A stretch of DNA of 64,000 nucleotides, from NCBI RefSeq assembly GCF_014651515.1, contig NZ_BMXA01000001.1:496001-560000 (forward strand). Reading direction: 5' to 3'. Source of the stretch: Arenicella chitinivorans. GTDB lineage: Bacteria > Pseudomonadota > Gammaproteobacteria > Arenicellales > Arenicellaceae. Numbering within the stretch: the first letter of the stretch is position 1; each line of letters opens with the position of its first letter. The notes beneath the pieces are model-generated. The model worked only from the letters and a program-made list of their open reading frames with translations, had not been told where the DNA came from and made no database searches. Made by a program: the position numbers and the translations under genes. Below are positions 36,529 through 45,064 of this stretch, piece by piece.

Positions 36529-38783
36529 TGCCGATTTTTTTTAATCTGGAATCTCATCTCTGGATTGCTTATCTACTTTTTCTTAATGGATTTTTACTGA
36601 GTTATTGTTTAGCGACTTGGTCGGTTGGGTATCGCGAGCTGGTGTCAAATCTCGAAGCCCAGGTTTTAGCCGCATTTTCGCTTTCTCTCGGTCTCAACGG
36701 CGTGGTTTTGTTGGTTGCTGACACCCTGGCGATGTCATGGCAAAACCTGTTACCGGTTTTTGTGTGTGTTACCTCGGCGGCGCTCATTCTGACATGCTAC
36801 CGGTTTCTGGTTTGCCGCCAATGGGCACTGACATTCGATCGAATCCTCTGGTTTCGAGTGGGCCTATATCTATTGGCATTTGTTATTTTGTTTTATAACG
36901 GAGGACTGATTGAACAAATTTCGGACGCTTGGTGGCATATGTCTTTGGCGAACGAAATGGTTCACTCCAGTTCATTTACGTTGGAGCGAGGCCATTTGGA
37001 TGGTATTTCACAACGTTACTATCCGCCGCTTTGGCACGGCAATCTGGCCTTGCTCAGGTCATTATCCGGCGAGCAGTTACCAGTTATTTGGAATTCGTTT
37101 ACTGCGTGGGGCGCCGTACTGAAGTTAATGGGGGTTTATCTATTCGCCCTAGCATTGGGCAGGAACACCGCTTTAGCGGTGCTGGCGGCGGTCATGTTTA
37201 TGCTGCTCCCGGGCATCGGGATTTCGTATATGCGTGTCTCGGCTTGGCCGTCGCATGTGGCGTATGCTTTGTGGTTTGCATTGTTTTATGTCGTTTTTTG
37301 TACTCTGTATAGCGTTACCTCTAAGGTTCAAGGGAGTGTTGTCGGTGAGCTCAAATCGCTCTTCGCCCGTCATCATGCGGCGGTGGCTGTGGCGGTTGTA
37401 TTGCTGATCCAGATCGCATTGACGCACCAACTAGAGCTGGTGTGGTTTTTTGTCGCTATGCTTGGTTTTGCCTTTGTGCAAAGTATGTGTCAGCGCAGTG
37501 CCGGCGGAAACCTGGCTGGCTCCTATAGCGCAACGCTATATTGGTTTTTTCAGTTGTCGGTGGTGGTAATTGTCTGTTACACGATGCTGCTGCTTGGCGA
37601 AAAAGCCATCACCCGTGGTGTTTCAATTGATAAAGCGCTGGCACATATTATACCGGCGTCGGTGCTAGGTCTCTGCTCCCTTGCATTGATATTCAAACGA
37701 CGACGTGTCTCTGTTGGGATACTTATTGTCGCTGCCGTGCTGTTTCTGTTTACAGTAGATTATAAGCATCTGGTGTCGTTATTCGTTCCTGATATGGCGT
37801 TGCCGTCCCAAGGTTACCGACAACAACCGCTGCTTGCAGAGGGGTTATTTGACGGTGTTTTATTTGTGCCAGGCTGGCATCTCCAGCTGCGCGAGGGGTT
37901 CTTGTTTGCTGGGATATTGGCAATCCCTATCGCGGTGGTTATGGCATACCTGAAGCCCACTGTGATGAACTTGTTCTTGGCGGTAAACGCGGTGCTGGCA
38001 TTTGCCTTTTGTGTGTCTCCCTATTTTTATCAGTGGTTGACTGATGTGTTGCGCTATCATTCGGCATGGCGTGTTGCCATATTGCTGTTTACGCCTTTGG
38101 TGTTGGCACAGAGTATCTTTTTTCTCTGGGCCCGAGCTACTGACAAATCCTACTCGAAGGGTTCACGCAGAATGGCAGGCGGTTTAACAATTGCCTTAGC
38201 ACTGATTGTGGCGAAACATGCACTGGTACATTTCGATGGTCGGCGTGTTGATTTGAAGCAACAGTCGAGTTCTGCTCAGCGCCATTGGAGCGTATTCTAC
38301 GGACAACATTACGTGTACACCGGTGCTTCGTTTAAATACCAGTCTGATATCGATTCTTTACGCGGACTGTTGCCGGTCGGCGCGATAGTGCTGACAGACA
38401 TTTCCACCAGCTACTATCTTGCTGCTGAACTACCAATCACAGTCAAGAACCTACACCTTCACCATCGTATGGCATCGCGGTCTTATTGGGAAAGAGTTTT
38501 ACGCCGGCTTTGTTACCTGGATCAAGAAGAAAACAAGTCTGCGTTGGCGCTTCAATTTTCGGCAATGCTCAAACGGGGAAAGCCTCATGGCGTCAGTTCT
38601 GGGCAGTATTTTGTAGTCAATAAAGATCAAAATAACAACAATATGCAGAATGATTGCTTATCGCAGCGTCGCCGCGCTTTCATCAATAATTACCAGGGTC
38701 TTGCCGCGTTGGAGTTCGACGGTGAATACTTAATGCTGTTTCGGTTTCTTGACAGCGCTAGCGACCGCCACGCTGGAAAATAG
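36525..38783 (+). CDS. Large multi-pass membrane protein, GT-C-like
   Basis: 752 residues with about 12 predicted membrane segments between residues 10 and 545 and a C-terminal soluble part. EQISDAWWHMSLANEMVHSS near residue 130 has a D-x-WWH loop after the second group of helices, as in GT-C-type lipid-dependent glycosyltransferases; a YPPLWHGNLALLRSL loop follows. I do not recognise the exact family. A role in transferring a lipid-linked sugar, or in glycan polymerisation, is inferred from the cluster. It overlaps the epimerase by 4 bases and the convergent sugar-transferase gene by 26. Confidence 0.75.
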   Translation: MMPIFFNLESHLWIAYLLFLNGFLLSYCLATWSVGYRELVSNLEAQVLAAFSLSLGLNGVVLLVADTLAMSWQNLLPVFVCVTSAALILTCYRFLVCRQWALTFDRILWFRVGLYLLAFVILFYNGGLIEQISDAWWHMSLANEMVHSSSFTLERGHLDGISQRYYPPLWHGNLALLRSLSGEQLPVIWNSFTAWGAVLKLMGVYLFALALGRNTALAVLAAVMFMLLPGIGISYMRVSAWPSHVAYALWFALFYVVFCTLYSVTSKVQGSVVGELKSLFARHHAAVAVAVVLLIQIALTHQLELVWFFVAMLGFAFVQSMCQRSAGGNLAGSYSATLYWFFQLSVVVIVCYTMLLLGEKAITRGVSIDKALAHIIPASVLGLCSLALIFKRRRVSVGILIVAAVLFLFTVDYKHLVSLFVPDMALPSQGYRQQPLLAEGLFDGVLFVPGWHLQLREGFLFAGILAIPIAVVMAYLKPTVMNLFLAVNAVLAFAFCVSPYFYQWLTDVLRYHSAWRVAILLFTPLVLAQSIFFLWARATDKSYSKGSRRMAGGLTIALALIVAKHALVHFDGRRVDLKQQSSSAQRHWSVFYGQHYVYTGASFKYQSDIDSLRGLLPVGAIVLTDISTSYYLAAELPITVKNLHLHHRMASRSYWERVLRRLCYLDQEENKSALALQFSAMLKRGKPHGVSSGQYFVVNKDQNNNNMQNDCLSQRRRAFINNYQGLAALEFDGEYLMLFRFLDSASDRHAGK

Positions 38784-40122
38784 TCAGTAAAGTACGAACC
38801 ATGATGTTTAAGTCCAACAATAACGACTGGTGTTTGATGTAATACAGTTCATATTGTAATTTTCGTAACGCATCCGAGGTTGACGCGCCGTATGGAAATA
38901 TGACTTGCGCCCAGCCGCTGATGCCAGGCTTCACAAGGTTGCGCAAGTTATAATATGGAATCTCGTCGGCAAGCGTGTCGGTAAACTCCGGTCGTTCCGG
39001 CCGAGGGCCAACAAAACTCATCTCACCGCGTAGCACGTTCCAAAACTGCGGCAGTTCGTCCAGTCGCGTCTGACGCATAAAACGTCCGACCCTCGTCACG
39101 CGTGGGTCATCCTCTTGCGCCCATTGTGCACCAGAAGCTTCAGCGTGTTGATGCATCGTGCGGAGTTTGTATATGGTGAACTGAGTGCCGCGTAAACCAA
39201 CTCGACGCTGTTTGAACAACGCTGGGCCTCGAGAAGTCACTTTAATGGTTAAGCAGCAGAACAGTATGATTGGTGCGGTCAATATCAATAGCGCCGCCGC
39301 TAACACCGCATCCAGCAATCGTTTTATCCTTGCCGAGATGGCGCTACCGAGCATTGAAAAACCCTGTGAATGCAGAAACCATTCGTCGCTGATGTGATTC
39401 ACCGGCACCATAAACCAGTGCGACTCGTAATAATCGGCCAGTGATATCACGGACTCCCCAGACAGCTTCGCTGAAATCAACATTGATTTCTCTTGAGTGG
39501 TGGGATGGAACTCTGGGTCAATAATAATAGCCTGCCAACCTTGTTTTAGTGTTTCGGCGCTGAGAAACTCGCTAATTTGAGTAATTCCGAGTTGTTCAAC
39601 ATCGATTTTTTCGGTGCTGAGAATGGAAAGCCCTCGGTTTTCCTGATGGTTTCGCAGTTCATCAAGAAATGCATGTGTGCTTGGTGAATAACCAACATAA
39701 AGTAGTTCAATCCGGCTTTCTTGTAGATGGTATAAGCTGTTGACGGCATAGCGCACGAGCGTGGTGGCGATACCGAACAGCAGAGTTCCAAGCGGAAGCA
39801 CGCCACGGCCAAAATAGTTATTGAATTCTTTGGGGCCAAGCAAATACACCCATAGGACGCATAAGCCGCCGCCGACAATGCATACGAAGAAGGTTCGAAT
39901 GGGCAGCCTTGGCAGTCGACCTGATTTTTCCTTGACGTAGGTGCCGGACAGGTACAGCGTACTGATGAAAGTGAACACAATTAACCAAAGGTCCGCAGAG
40001 AGATAGTCCGGTAGGTTTTTCAGACGTAACTGATATACGCCTGAAAAAATCGTCAATAGTGCAACGAGATCACAAACCAGTATCAATAGGCTTCGCACAC
40101 TGCGAATGGTGCCACGATTCAT
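38758..40122 (-). CDS. Undecaprenyl-phosphate sugar phosphotransferase (PHPT, WcaJ-type)
   Basis: 454 residues. The N-terminal region has four predicted membrane segments, the middle is a Rossmann-like cytoplasmic domain, and the C-terminal sugar-transferase domain starts at ARIKRLLDAVLAAALLI with KQRRVGLRGTQFTIYKLRTM, then DELPQFWNVLRGEMSFVGPRPERPEF and KPGISGWAQV. This enzyme starts a glycan by transferring a sugar-1-phosphate to undecaprenyl phosphate. Last in a minus-strand pair after the DegT aminotransferase, 9 bases away. Its presence is the strongest sign that the region assembles a lipid-linked repeat unit. Confidence 0.93.
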   Translation of the reverse strand: MNRGTIRSVRSLLILVCDLVALLTIFSGVYQLRLKNLPDYLSADLWLIVFTFISTLYLSGTYVKEKSGRLPRLPIRTFFVCIVGGGLCVLWVYLLGPKEFNNYFGRGVLPLGTLLFGIATTLVRYAVNSLYHLQESRIELLYVGYSPSTHAFLDELRNHQENRGLSILSTEKIDVEQLGITQISEFLSAETLKQGWQAIIIDPEFHPTTQEKSMLISAKLSGESVISLADYYESHWFMVPVNHISDEWFLHSQGFSMLGSAISARIKRLLDAVLAAALLILTAPIILFCCLTIKVTSRGPALFKQRRVGLRGTQFTIYKLRTMHQHAEASGAQWAQEDDPRVTRVGRFMRQTRLDELPQFWNVLRGEMSFVGPRPERPEFTDTLADEIPYYNLRNLVKPGISGWAQVIFPYGASTSDALRKLQYELYYIKHQSLLLDLNIMVRTLLTIFQRGGR

Positions 40123-40131
40123 GATGCGTCG

Positions 40132-41262
40132 TTAAATTTTTGCTGTTTGAACCAGAACCGCACAGATGGTATCTATCTGCTCTTCGCTAAGGTAGGGATG
40201 CATCGGCAGGCTGAATATACGCGTTGAAACATGCTCGCTGACTGGGAACGAGGAATTCTCAGAACCCAGCGATTTATACGCGGTTGAGCGATGGATCGGG
40301 GTGGGGTAAAACACCGCAGTCGGGATGCCAGCCTGTGCGAGTGCTTCTCTGACCTCGTCTCGATTCGCCACTTGCACAGAATACTGCGCCCAGACACTCT
40401 CTTGGCCTTCGGGTACAATCGGGGTTTCCACAACACCTTGCAAACGATGTGTATAGCGTTGTGCAACGTTGTTTCTGAGTTCGATCTCTTCCGCGTAATG
40501 AGCCAATTTTTCGATCAAAATCGCGGCCTGAATGGTGTCCATGCGGCCGTTCATCCCGATGCGAATATTGTCGTATTTGTCTCCTGTATGGCCTTGGCCG
40601 TGAACTCGAAGTGATATGAGCTCTTCGTGCAAACTGCTGTCATTGGTGAAGACAGCACCGCCATCGCCATAACAGCCGAGTGGCTTGGCTGGATAAAAGC
40701 TGGTCGCACCGACATCGCCTATTCCGCCAGCGCGCTGCCCAAAATAGCCCGCGCCAAACCCTTGCGCGGCATCTTCCAAAACAAACAACTCATGTTTGTC
40801 AGCAATCGGTTGAATGCGTTTGTAATCCGCCGCGATGCCAAATAAGTCGACTGGTATGATGCCGCGTGGATTCAATCGACCTTCTTGCGTTACCCGGTTA
40901 ATCGCCGCTTCGAGGCTTTCTGGGCACATATTGTACGTTTGCGGATCAATGTCAACGAAGACCGGCGTACCACCTGCCAACGAGACAGACTCCGCGGTGG
41001 CAAAAAATGTAAAGGTCGGAATAAACACCGCGTCGACGGCTGTTAAAGACTTGGTCATCAATGGCAAAACCAAGGCGTCAGTGCCACTAGAGCAAGCCAG
41101 AGCGTGTTTGACGCCGAGAAAGTCAGCGAGCTGTGACTCGAGCTCAGAGACTTCTGGTCCCATGATGTACTGCCCATGCTCCAATACAGAAAGGACGCGC
41201 TGATCGATCTCAGACTTGTAGCGGTTGTACTGGGTTTTTAAATCGATGAAGGGAATGCTCAA
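40132..41262 (-). CDS. DegT/DnrJ/EryC1/StrS aminotransferase
   Basis: 376 residues, PLP enzyme that converts keto sugars to amino sugars on nucleotide carriers. IPFIDLKTQYNRYKSEID at the N-terminus, ACSSGTDALVLPL as phosphate cradle, EDAAQGFGAGYF with the PLP aspartate, and the PLP lysine K193 in SFYPAKPLGCYGDGG. Probably supplies an amino sugar donor for the glycan; which one is not deducible. It heads the minus-strand pair with the sugar transferase. Confidence 0.93.
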   Translation of the reverse strand: MSIPFIDLKTQYNRYKSEIDQRVLSVLEHGQYIMGPEVSELESQLADFLGVKHALACSSGTDALVLPLMTKSLTAVDAVFIPTFTFFATAESVSLAGGTPVFVDIDPQTYNMCPESLEAAINRVTQEGRLNPRGIIPVDLFGIAADYKRIQPIADKHELFVLEDAAQGFGAGYFGQRAGGIGDVGATSFYPAKPLGCYGDGGAVFTNDSSLHEELISLRVHGQGHTGDKYDNIRIGMNGRMDTIQAAILIEKLAHYAEEIELRNNVAQRYTHRLQGVVETPIVPEGQESVWAQYSVQVANRDEVREALAQAGIPTAVFYPTPIHRSTAYKSLGSENSSFPVSEHVSTRIFSLPMHPYLSEEQIDTICAVLVQTAKI

Positions 41263-41562
41263 AGTTGTATCTCTGGTTATTTGGTTGGCGCCGAATGATT
41301 GGCAAAAAATGAACTAAATTATAATTTAAATATGCCTTTTGTTATACTCCTGCCCAGAGTAAGAATAGTAATACCTCAACATTCATTAATGTGTTTGTTC
41401 ATCCTTAGTTCGAATTCGCGGTGACGCGCTTTAATATGTTCGATATCCGCCTACCACTCGGTGGTTTTATCAGCGCAGCAAGGTCTTTTGTGGTTCACGC
41501 TGCAGGTGTAAATCGACCGGTGACCATAATTTCTCAAGTACAGCGCTTTTTAAGTATCCTCT
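41263..41562. other. AT-rich divergent region between the aminotransferase and the trifunctional transferase genes
   Basis: 300 bases with an AT-rich core around 41300-41350. A TATAAT at 41320-41325 follows TTGGCA at 41299-41304 with a 15-base spacer, shorter than optimal, and TATACT sits at 41343-41348. The A+T core is almost palindromic in composition, so a promoter may work in either direction. I see no gene here. Confidence 0.45.
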
Positions 41563-44500
41563 ATGAGTAAAAGAATAGTAATTCACGGGGTTCACCGGTC
41601 AGGGACCTCTTTGACTGCCAGTCTCATATCTGCCGCCGGCTGCTGGTACGCCGAAGACGACTACCGAATGGCGGCAGCGGACGATAATAAACGTGGATTT
41701 TGGGAGCGTACTGATGTCGTCGATTTGAACGATCAAATGCTCGCAGAACTAGACATGAATTGGTTTACTTTGCGACCTGAGATACAAGCCGCAGAGATTG
41801 ATCGTTTGTGTGCATTGTTCGCGCCGCAGATAGAAGTTATCTCGGCGCGACTGTCACGCCACCAAAGCTGGTTTTTAAAAGATCCTCGGATGAGCATCAC
41901 TTGGCCAGTTTGGACGCGTTTCTTGAATGTCACTGACCATCTGGTTGTACACCGTCACCCGGTCTCAGTGGCTCGTTCTTTACAGAAGCGCAATGGCATC
42001 GCTCTATCTCATGGCTTGGTGTTTTGGTATCACCAAACACGAATGATCGCTGCGGCCCTAACGGGGCTCGAGGTCAAGCAGTTGATATTCAATGATATTG
42101 AGGCAGATACATCGACGTTCCAGCAGGTGATCAACCAAATTTTAGACAGTGATGTTGATCTTGCGCAACTGGATGCCGCTGATGTAGCTGCCGTTTTTGA
42201 CCCGAAGCTAGTGAGCCAGGATGCGAAGGAGAGTGACCTACTTGATTCCTTTCCACAAGTCGCACACGCCTGGAGTTTGGTTCAACAGAATGAGTTAGAA
42301 TCTCTTGCAAAACTCCCCGTCATTGCTTTGGGTACATTTGATTGGCGTGAATTGGATTCCAGTTTTAGTCTGCACTGTCAAATTGAAAAACAGGCGAGAG
42401 ATCACACCCTTGCTGCTGAGCATATCGCGAACCTTGAGCATGAACAGACGCGTCTGCGCGACAACCTAGAAGACTTGCGGCTTGAACTAAGCATTGCACA
42501 TCGTGAGCTGAGTGACGTACAAACAGAGCTGAGCGACACACAAACAGAGCTGCGCGACGCACAAACAGAGCTGAGCGACGCACAACGTGAGATCTCTGAA
42601 TTCAATGACGTGGTGGCGGAACTGAATCGGCGGTTACTCGAAATCGGTGGTGAAGTGAAGACCTACATGGGATCTAAGCGTTACTTTGTTGGTGCGGTCA
42701 TTGGGAAATTAAAGAAACTTTTCCGACTGCAGCCGGGGCCCAATTTGTATCATGCGATGGATGTTGCTACGTATGGGCATTCCGCTGTTGATTTGGAGCA
42801 GGTTTTGCCAAAAGTCTCGGCCAGAAGGTTGCTCATTTCAATGTTGATCCGCAACCCGGGGGTATTCCTGCGCAAGCTGAGCGTAAACCGCCTTCGAAAA
42901 GGTTTAGCGTTGCTTTGGGGGCGCGGTGAGGTCAGTGCAAGTCTCGACCATGCGCTGCTGCAGTACTCAAGTGCTGATCTGCCGCACTCTGCGACGCAGG
43001 ACATTTTTGATCCTGATGAAGCAAATGCGTGGCGTGATCAGCCACTCACATTCGAGCCTTCAGTGTGCCCGAAGGTATCGATCATTATTCCCGTTTACAA
43101 CAACTACCTAACGACGTTGTCCTGTCTGCACAGCATCGCTAAGCACACGGCGTCGAATGAGATAGAGTTCGAGATTATTATTGCGGACGATTGTTCGACC
43201 GATGAGACTGCGACGATTGAGGACCGCGTAAGTGGCTTGACCGTGGTTCGCGGCAAACAGAACGTAGGTTTTTTGAAAAACTGTAATCACGCGATGTCTC
43301 ACGCAAAGGGTGAGTTTGCTGTCCTGTTGAACAATGACACAAATGTTCAAGAAAACTGGTTAACCGAGCTGGTTGCGCCGTTAGAAGAAGATGCTTCCAT
43401 TGGCATTACCGGACCCATGTTCTTGTACCCGGATGGTCGCGTTCAAGAAGCGGGCGGGATTATATTTAATGATGCGTCTGGCTGGAATTACGGGCGTTTG
43501 GACAAGCCGGAGAAGCCGGAATACAGTTTTGCCCGAGATGTGGATTACGTTTCTGGCGCATGTTTGGTTTTCCGAATGGCATTGTGGCACCAGGTTAATG
43601 GTTTTGATGACAGGTTTGCGCCTGCTTATTATGAAGACACGGATTTCTGTTTTGCCGCACGTGATAAAGGTCAACGGGTACGTTATGTACCAACGGCGCG
43701 CGTGGTGCATTTTGAAGGTGTATCTCATGGCAATGATGAAACCGCCGGTATAAAGCAGTATCAGGTCGTAAATAAGGAAAAATTTGCTCACAAATGGAAG
43801 CAAGTTCTTGCCGATCAGCATTACGTGGGCCCAGAGGCGTTATTTTCTGCTCGCGTTCACGGGCGTGGCAAACCAGTCTTGTTGTTTATTGATCATCACG
43901 TGCCGTTTTACGATAAGGATGCCGGCTCGAAAGTCGCTCAACGCTATATCGAGCTGTTTATTGAGCAGGGCGTTCACGTTATTTTTCTTGGCGATAACTT
44001 CTATCCCCATCAACCATACACCGCACAGCTACAAGCGCTCGGTGTCGAAGTGCTGTACGGCGACCATTACAAGAAAAACTGGTTTGAATGGTATCGAGCC
44101 AATGCGAGCAGAATTGACGCGGTTTACTTGAATCGACCACACATTTCGATCAACTATTTGCATAAAATCAAGTCCGTTGAGCAGGTTCCATTTATTGCGT
44201 ATCACGGAGCTGATTTGCATTACATTCGGGTCGCCCGTGAAGAAAAACTGGGTGTTAACTCTGATGGCGGGTTGTCGTCAGAGGAATGGAAGAAGATTGA
44301 ATATGAGCTGATGCGCGGTTGTGATGTGTCGATGTGGTTGTCGGCAGGCGAGGTAAACCTTGTGGCAAACGAGGATCCTTCGATAAATTGCAGTTATATG
44401 CCTATGTATTGGTTCGAAAAAGAGGACCTTAGCCAATTTCGGGGTGTCGCAAAGTGTCCGAACTTGCTGTTTGTTGGCGGGTTCGGTCATCCTCCCAATT

Positions 44501-44988
44501 TGGATGGGTTGATGTGGTTTATGGATAACGTATATCCTCACGTCATTGAGTCACACCCGAATACTAAATTGACGGTGATCGGTTCGAACTGTCCGCCGCA
44601 GGTAGAAGCGTTGCGGAGTGAGTTAGTGGATATCAGGGGCTACGTAACCGAAGATGAGTTGATTCAGGCATACAAGGAAGCTCGCGTGGCGATCGTGCCA
44701 CTGCGTTATGGTGCGGGGGTAAAAGGAAAAGTAATTGAAAGTATGAAATATGGGGTGCCCGTGCTTACGACGACAATCGGAGCGGAAGGGTTGCCAGGCA
44801 TCGTGGGGGACTATTTAACCGTGAGTGACGATCCTCATGAGTATGCATTGCAACTGCGCCGACTTCTTGATGACGACGAATTATGTGCTACCAAGATATC
44901 TATGTCAGACTCGGTTTTACTTGAAAGTTACTCGCGACAGTCCGCCCTAACGGCAATACGTGAGATTTTAGGTCAAGCGCGGGGTTAA
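41563..44988 (+). CDS. Trifunctional sulfotransferase-like / GT2 / GT4 protein with coiled coil
   Basis: 1141 residues in four parts. (1) Residues 1-230: sulfotransferase-like P-loop fold with a PAPS-binding loop IHGVHRSGTSLTASLI and a second site HLVVHRHPVSVARSLQKR. (2) Residues about 276-352: coiled coil with four near-identical 7-residue repeats such as LSDAQTE. (3) From about 502: a GT2 domain with KVSIIIPVYNNYLTTLSCL, FAVLLNNDTN and AYYEDTDFCFAARDKG. (4) From about 768: a GT4 domain with LLFVGGFGHPPNLDGLMWF and GAGVKGKVIESMKYGVPV. It could add two sugars and a sulfate to one glycan chain. Substrates unknown. No ribosome site is strong before ATG 41563. Confidence 0.85.
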   Translation: MSKRIVIHGVHRSGTSLTASLISAAGCWYAEDDYRMAAADDNKRGFWERTDVVDLNDQMLAELDMNWFTLRPEIQAAEIDRLCALFAPQIEVISARLSRHQSWFLKDPRMSITWPVWTRFLNVTDHLVVHRHPVSVARSLQKRNGIALSHGLVFWYHQTRMIAAALTGLEVKQLIFNDIEADTSTFQQVINQILDSDVDLAQLDAADVAAVFDPKLVSQDAKESDLLDSFPQVAHAWSLVQQNELESLAKLPVIALGTFDWRELDSSFSLHCQIEKQARDHTLAAEHIANLEHEQTRLRDNLEDLRLELSIAHRELSDVQTELSDTQTELRDAQTELSDAQREISEFNDVVAELNRRLLEIGGEVKTYMGSKRYFVGAVIGKLKKLFRLQPGPNLYHAMDVATYGHSAVDLEQVLPKVSARRLLISMLIRNPGVFLRKLSVNRLRKGLALLWGRGEVSASLDHALLQYSSADLPHSATQDIFDPDEANAWRDQPLTFEPSVCPKVSIIIPVYNNYLTTLSCLHSIAKHTASNEIEFEIIIADDCSTDETATIEDRVSGLTVVRGKQNVGFLKNCNHAMSHAKGEFAVLLNNDTNVQENWLTELVAPLEEDASIGITGPMFLYPDGRVQEAGGIIFNDASGWNYGRLDKPEKPEYSFARDVDYVSGACLVFRMALWHQVNGFDDRFAPAYYEDTDFCFAARDKGQRVRYVPTARVVHFEGVSHGNDETAGIKQYQVVNKEKFAHKWKQVLADQHYVGPEALFSARVHGRGKPVLLFIDHHVPFYDKDAGSKVAQRYIELFIEQGVHVIFLGDNFYPHQPYTAQLQALGVEVLYGDHYKKNWFEWYRANASRIDAVYLNRPHISINYLHKIKSVEQVPFIAYHGADLHYIRVAREEKLGVNSDGGLSSEEWKKIEYELMRGCDVSMWLSAGEVNLVANEDPSINCSYMPMYWFEKEDLSQFRGVAKCPNLLFVGGFGHPPNLDGLMWFMDNVYPHVIESHPNTKLTVIGSNCPPQVEALRSELVDIRGYVTEDELIQAYKEARVAIVPLRYGAGVKGKVIESMKYGVPVLTTTIGAEGLPGIVGDYLTVSDDPHEYALQLRRLLDDDELCATKISMSDSVLLESYSRQSALTAIREILGQARG
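42505..42588 (+). repeat. Four tandem 21-base repeats encoding heptads of a coiled coil
   Basis: Units start at 42505, 42526, 42547 and 42568. The consensus is GAGCTGAGCGACGCACAAACA and copies differ at only a few bases, encoding E-L-S-D-x-Q-T heptads. The frame is kept by the length of 21. Recent duplication is likely, and copy number may vary between strains. Confidence 0.9.
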
Positions 44989-45064
44989 CGCCTGCCATCT
45001 TATCACTGTAGTGGTAGCGTATTTTTCGTAGGCTACGGCTAAACTGAATATCTCTTCACGAAAT

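Noticed and set aside
42505-42588. Tandem repeats as a possible CRISPR array
   Set aside because: The copies are contiguous with no spacers and keep one reading frame of a coiled coil.
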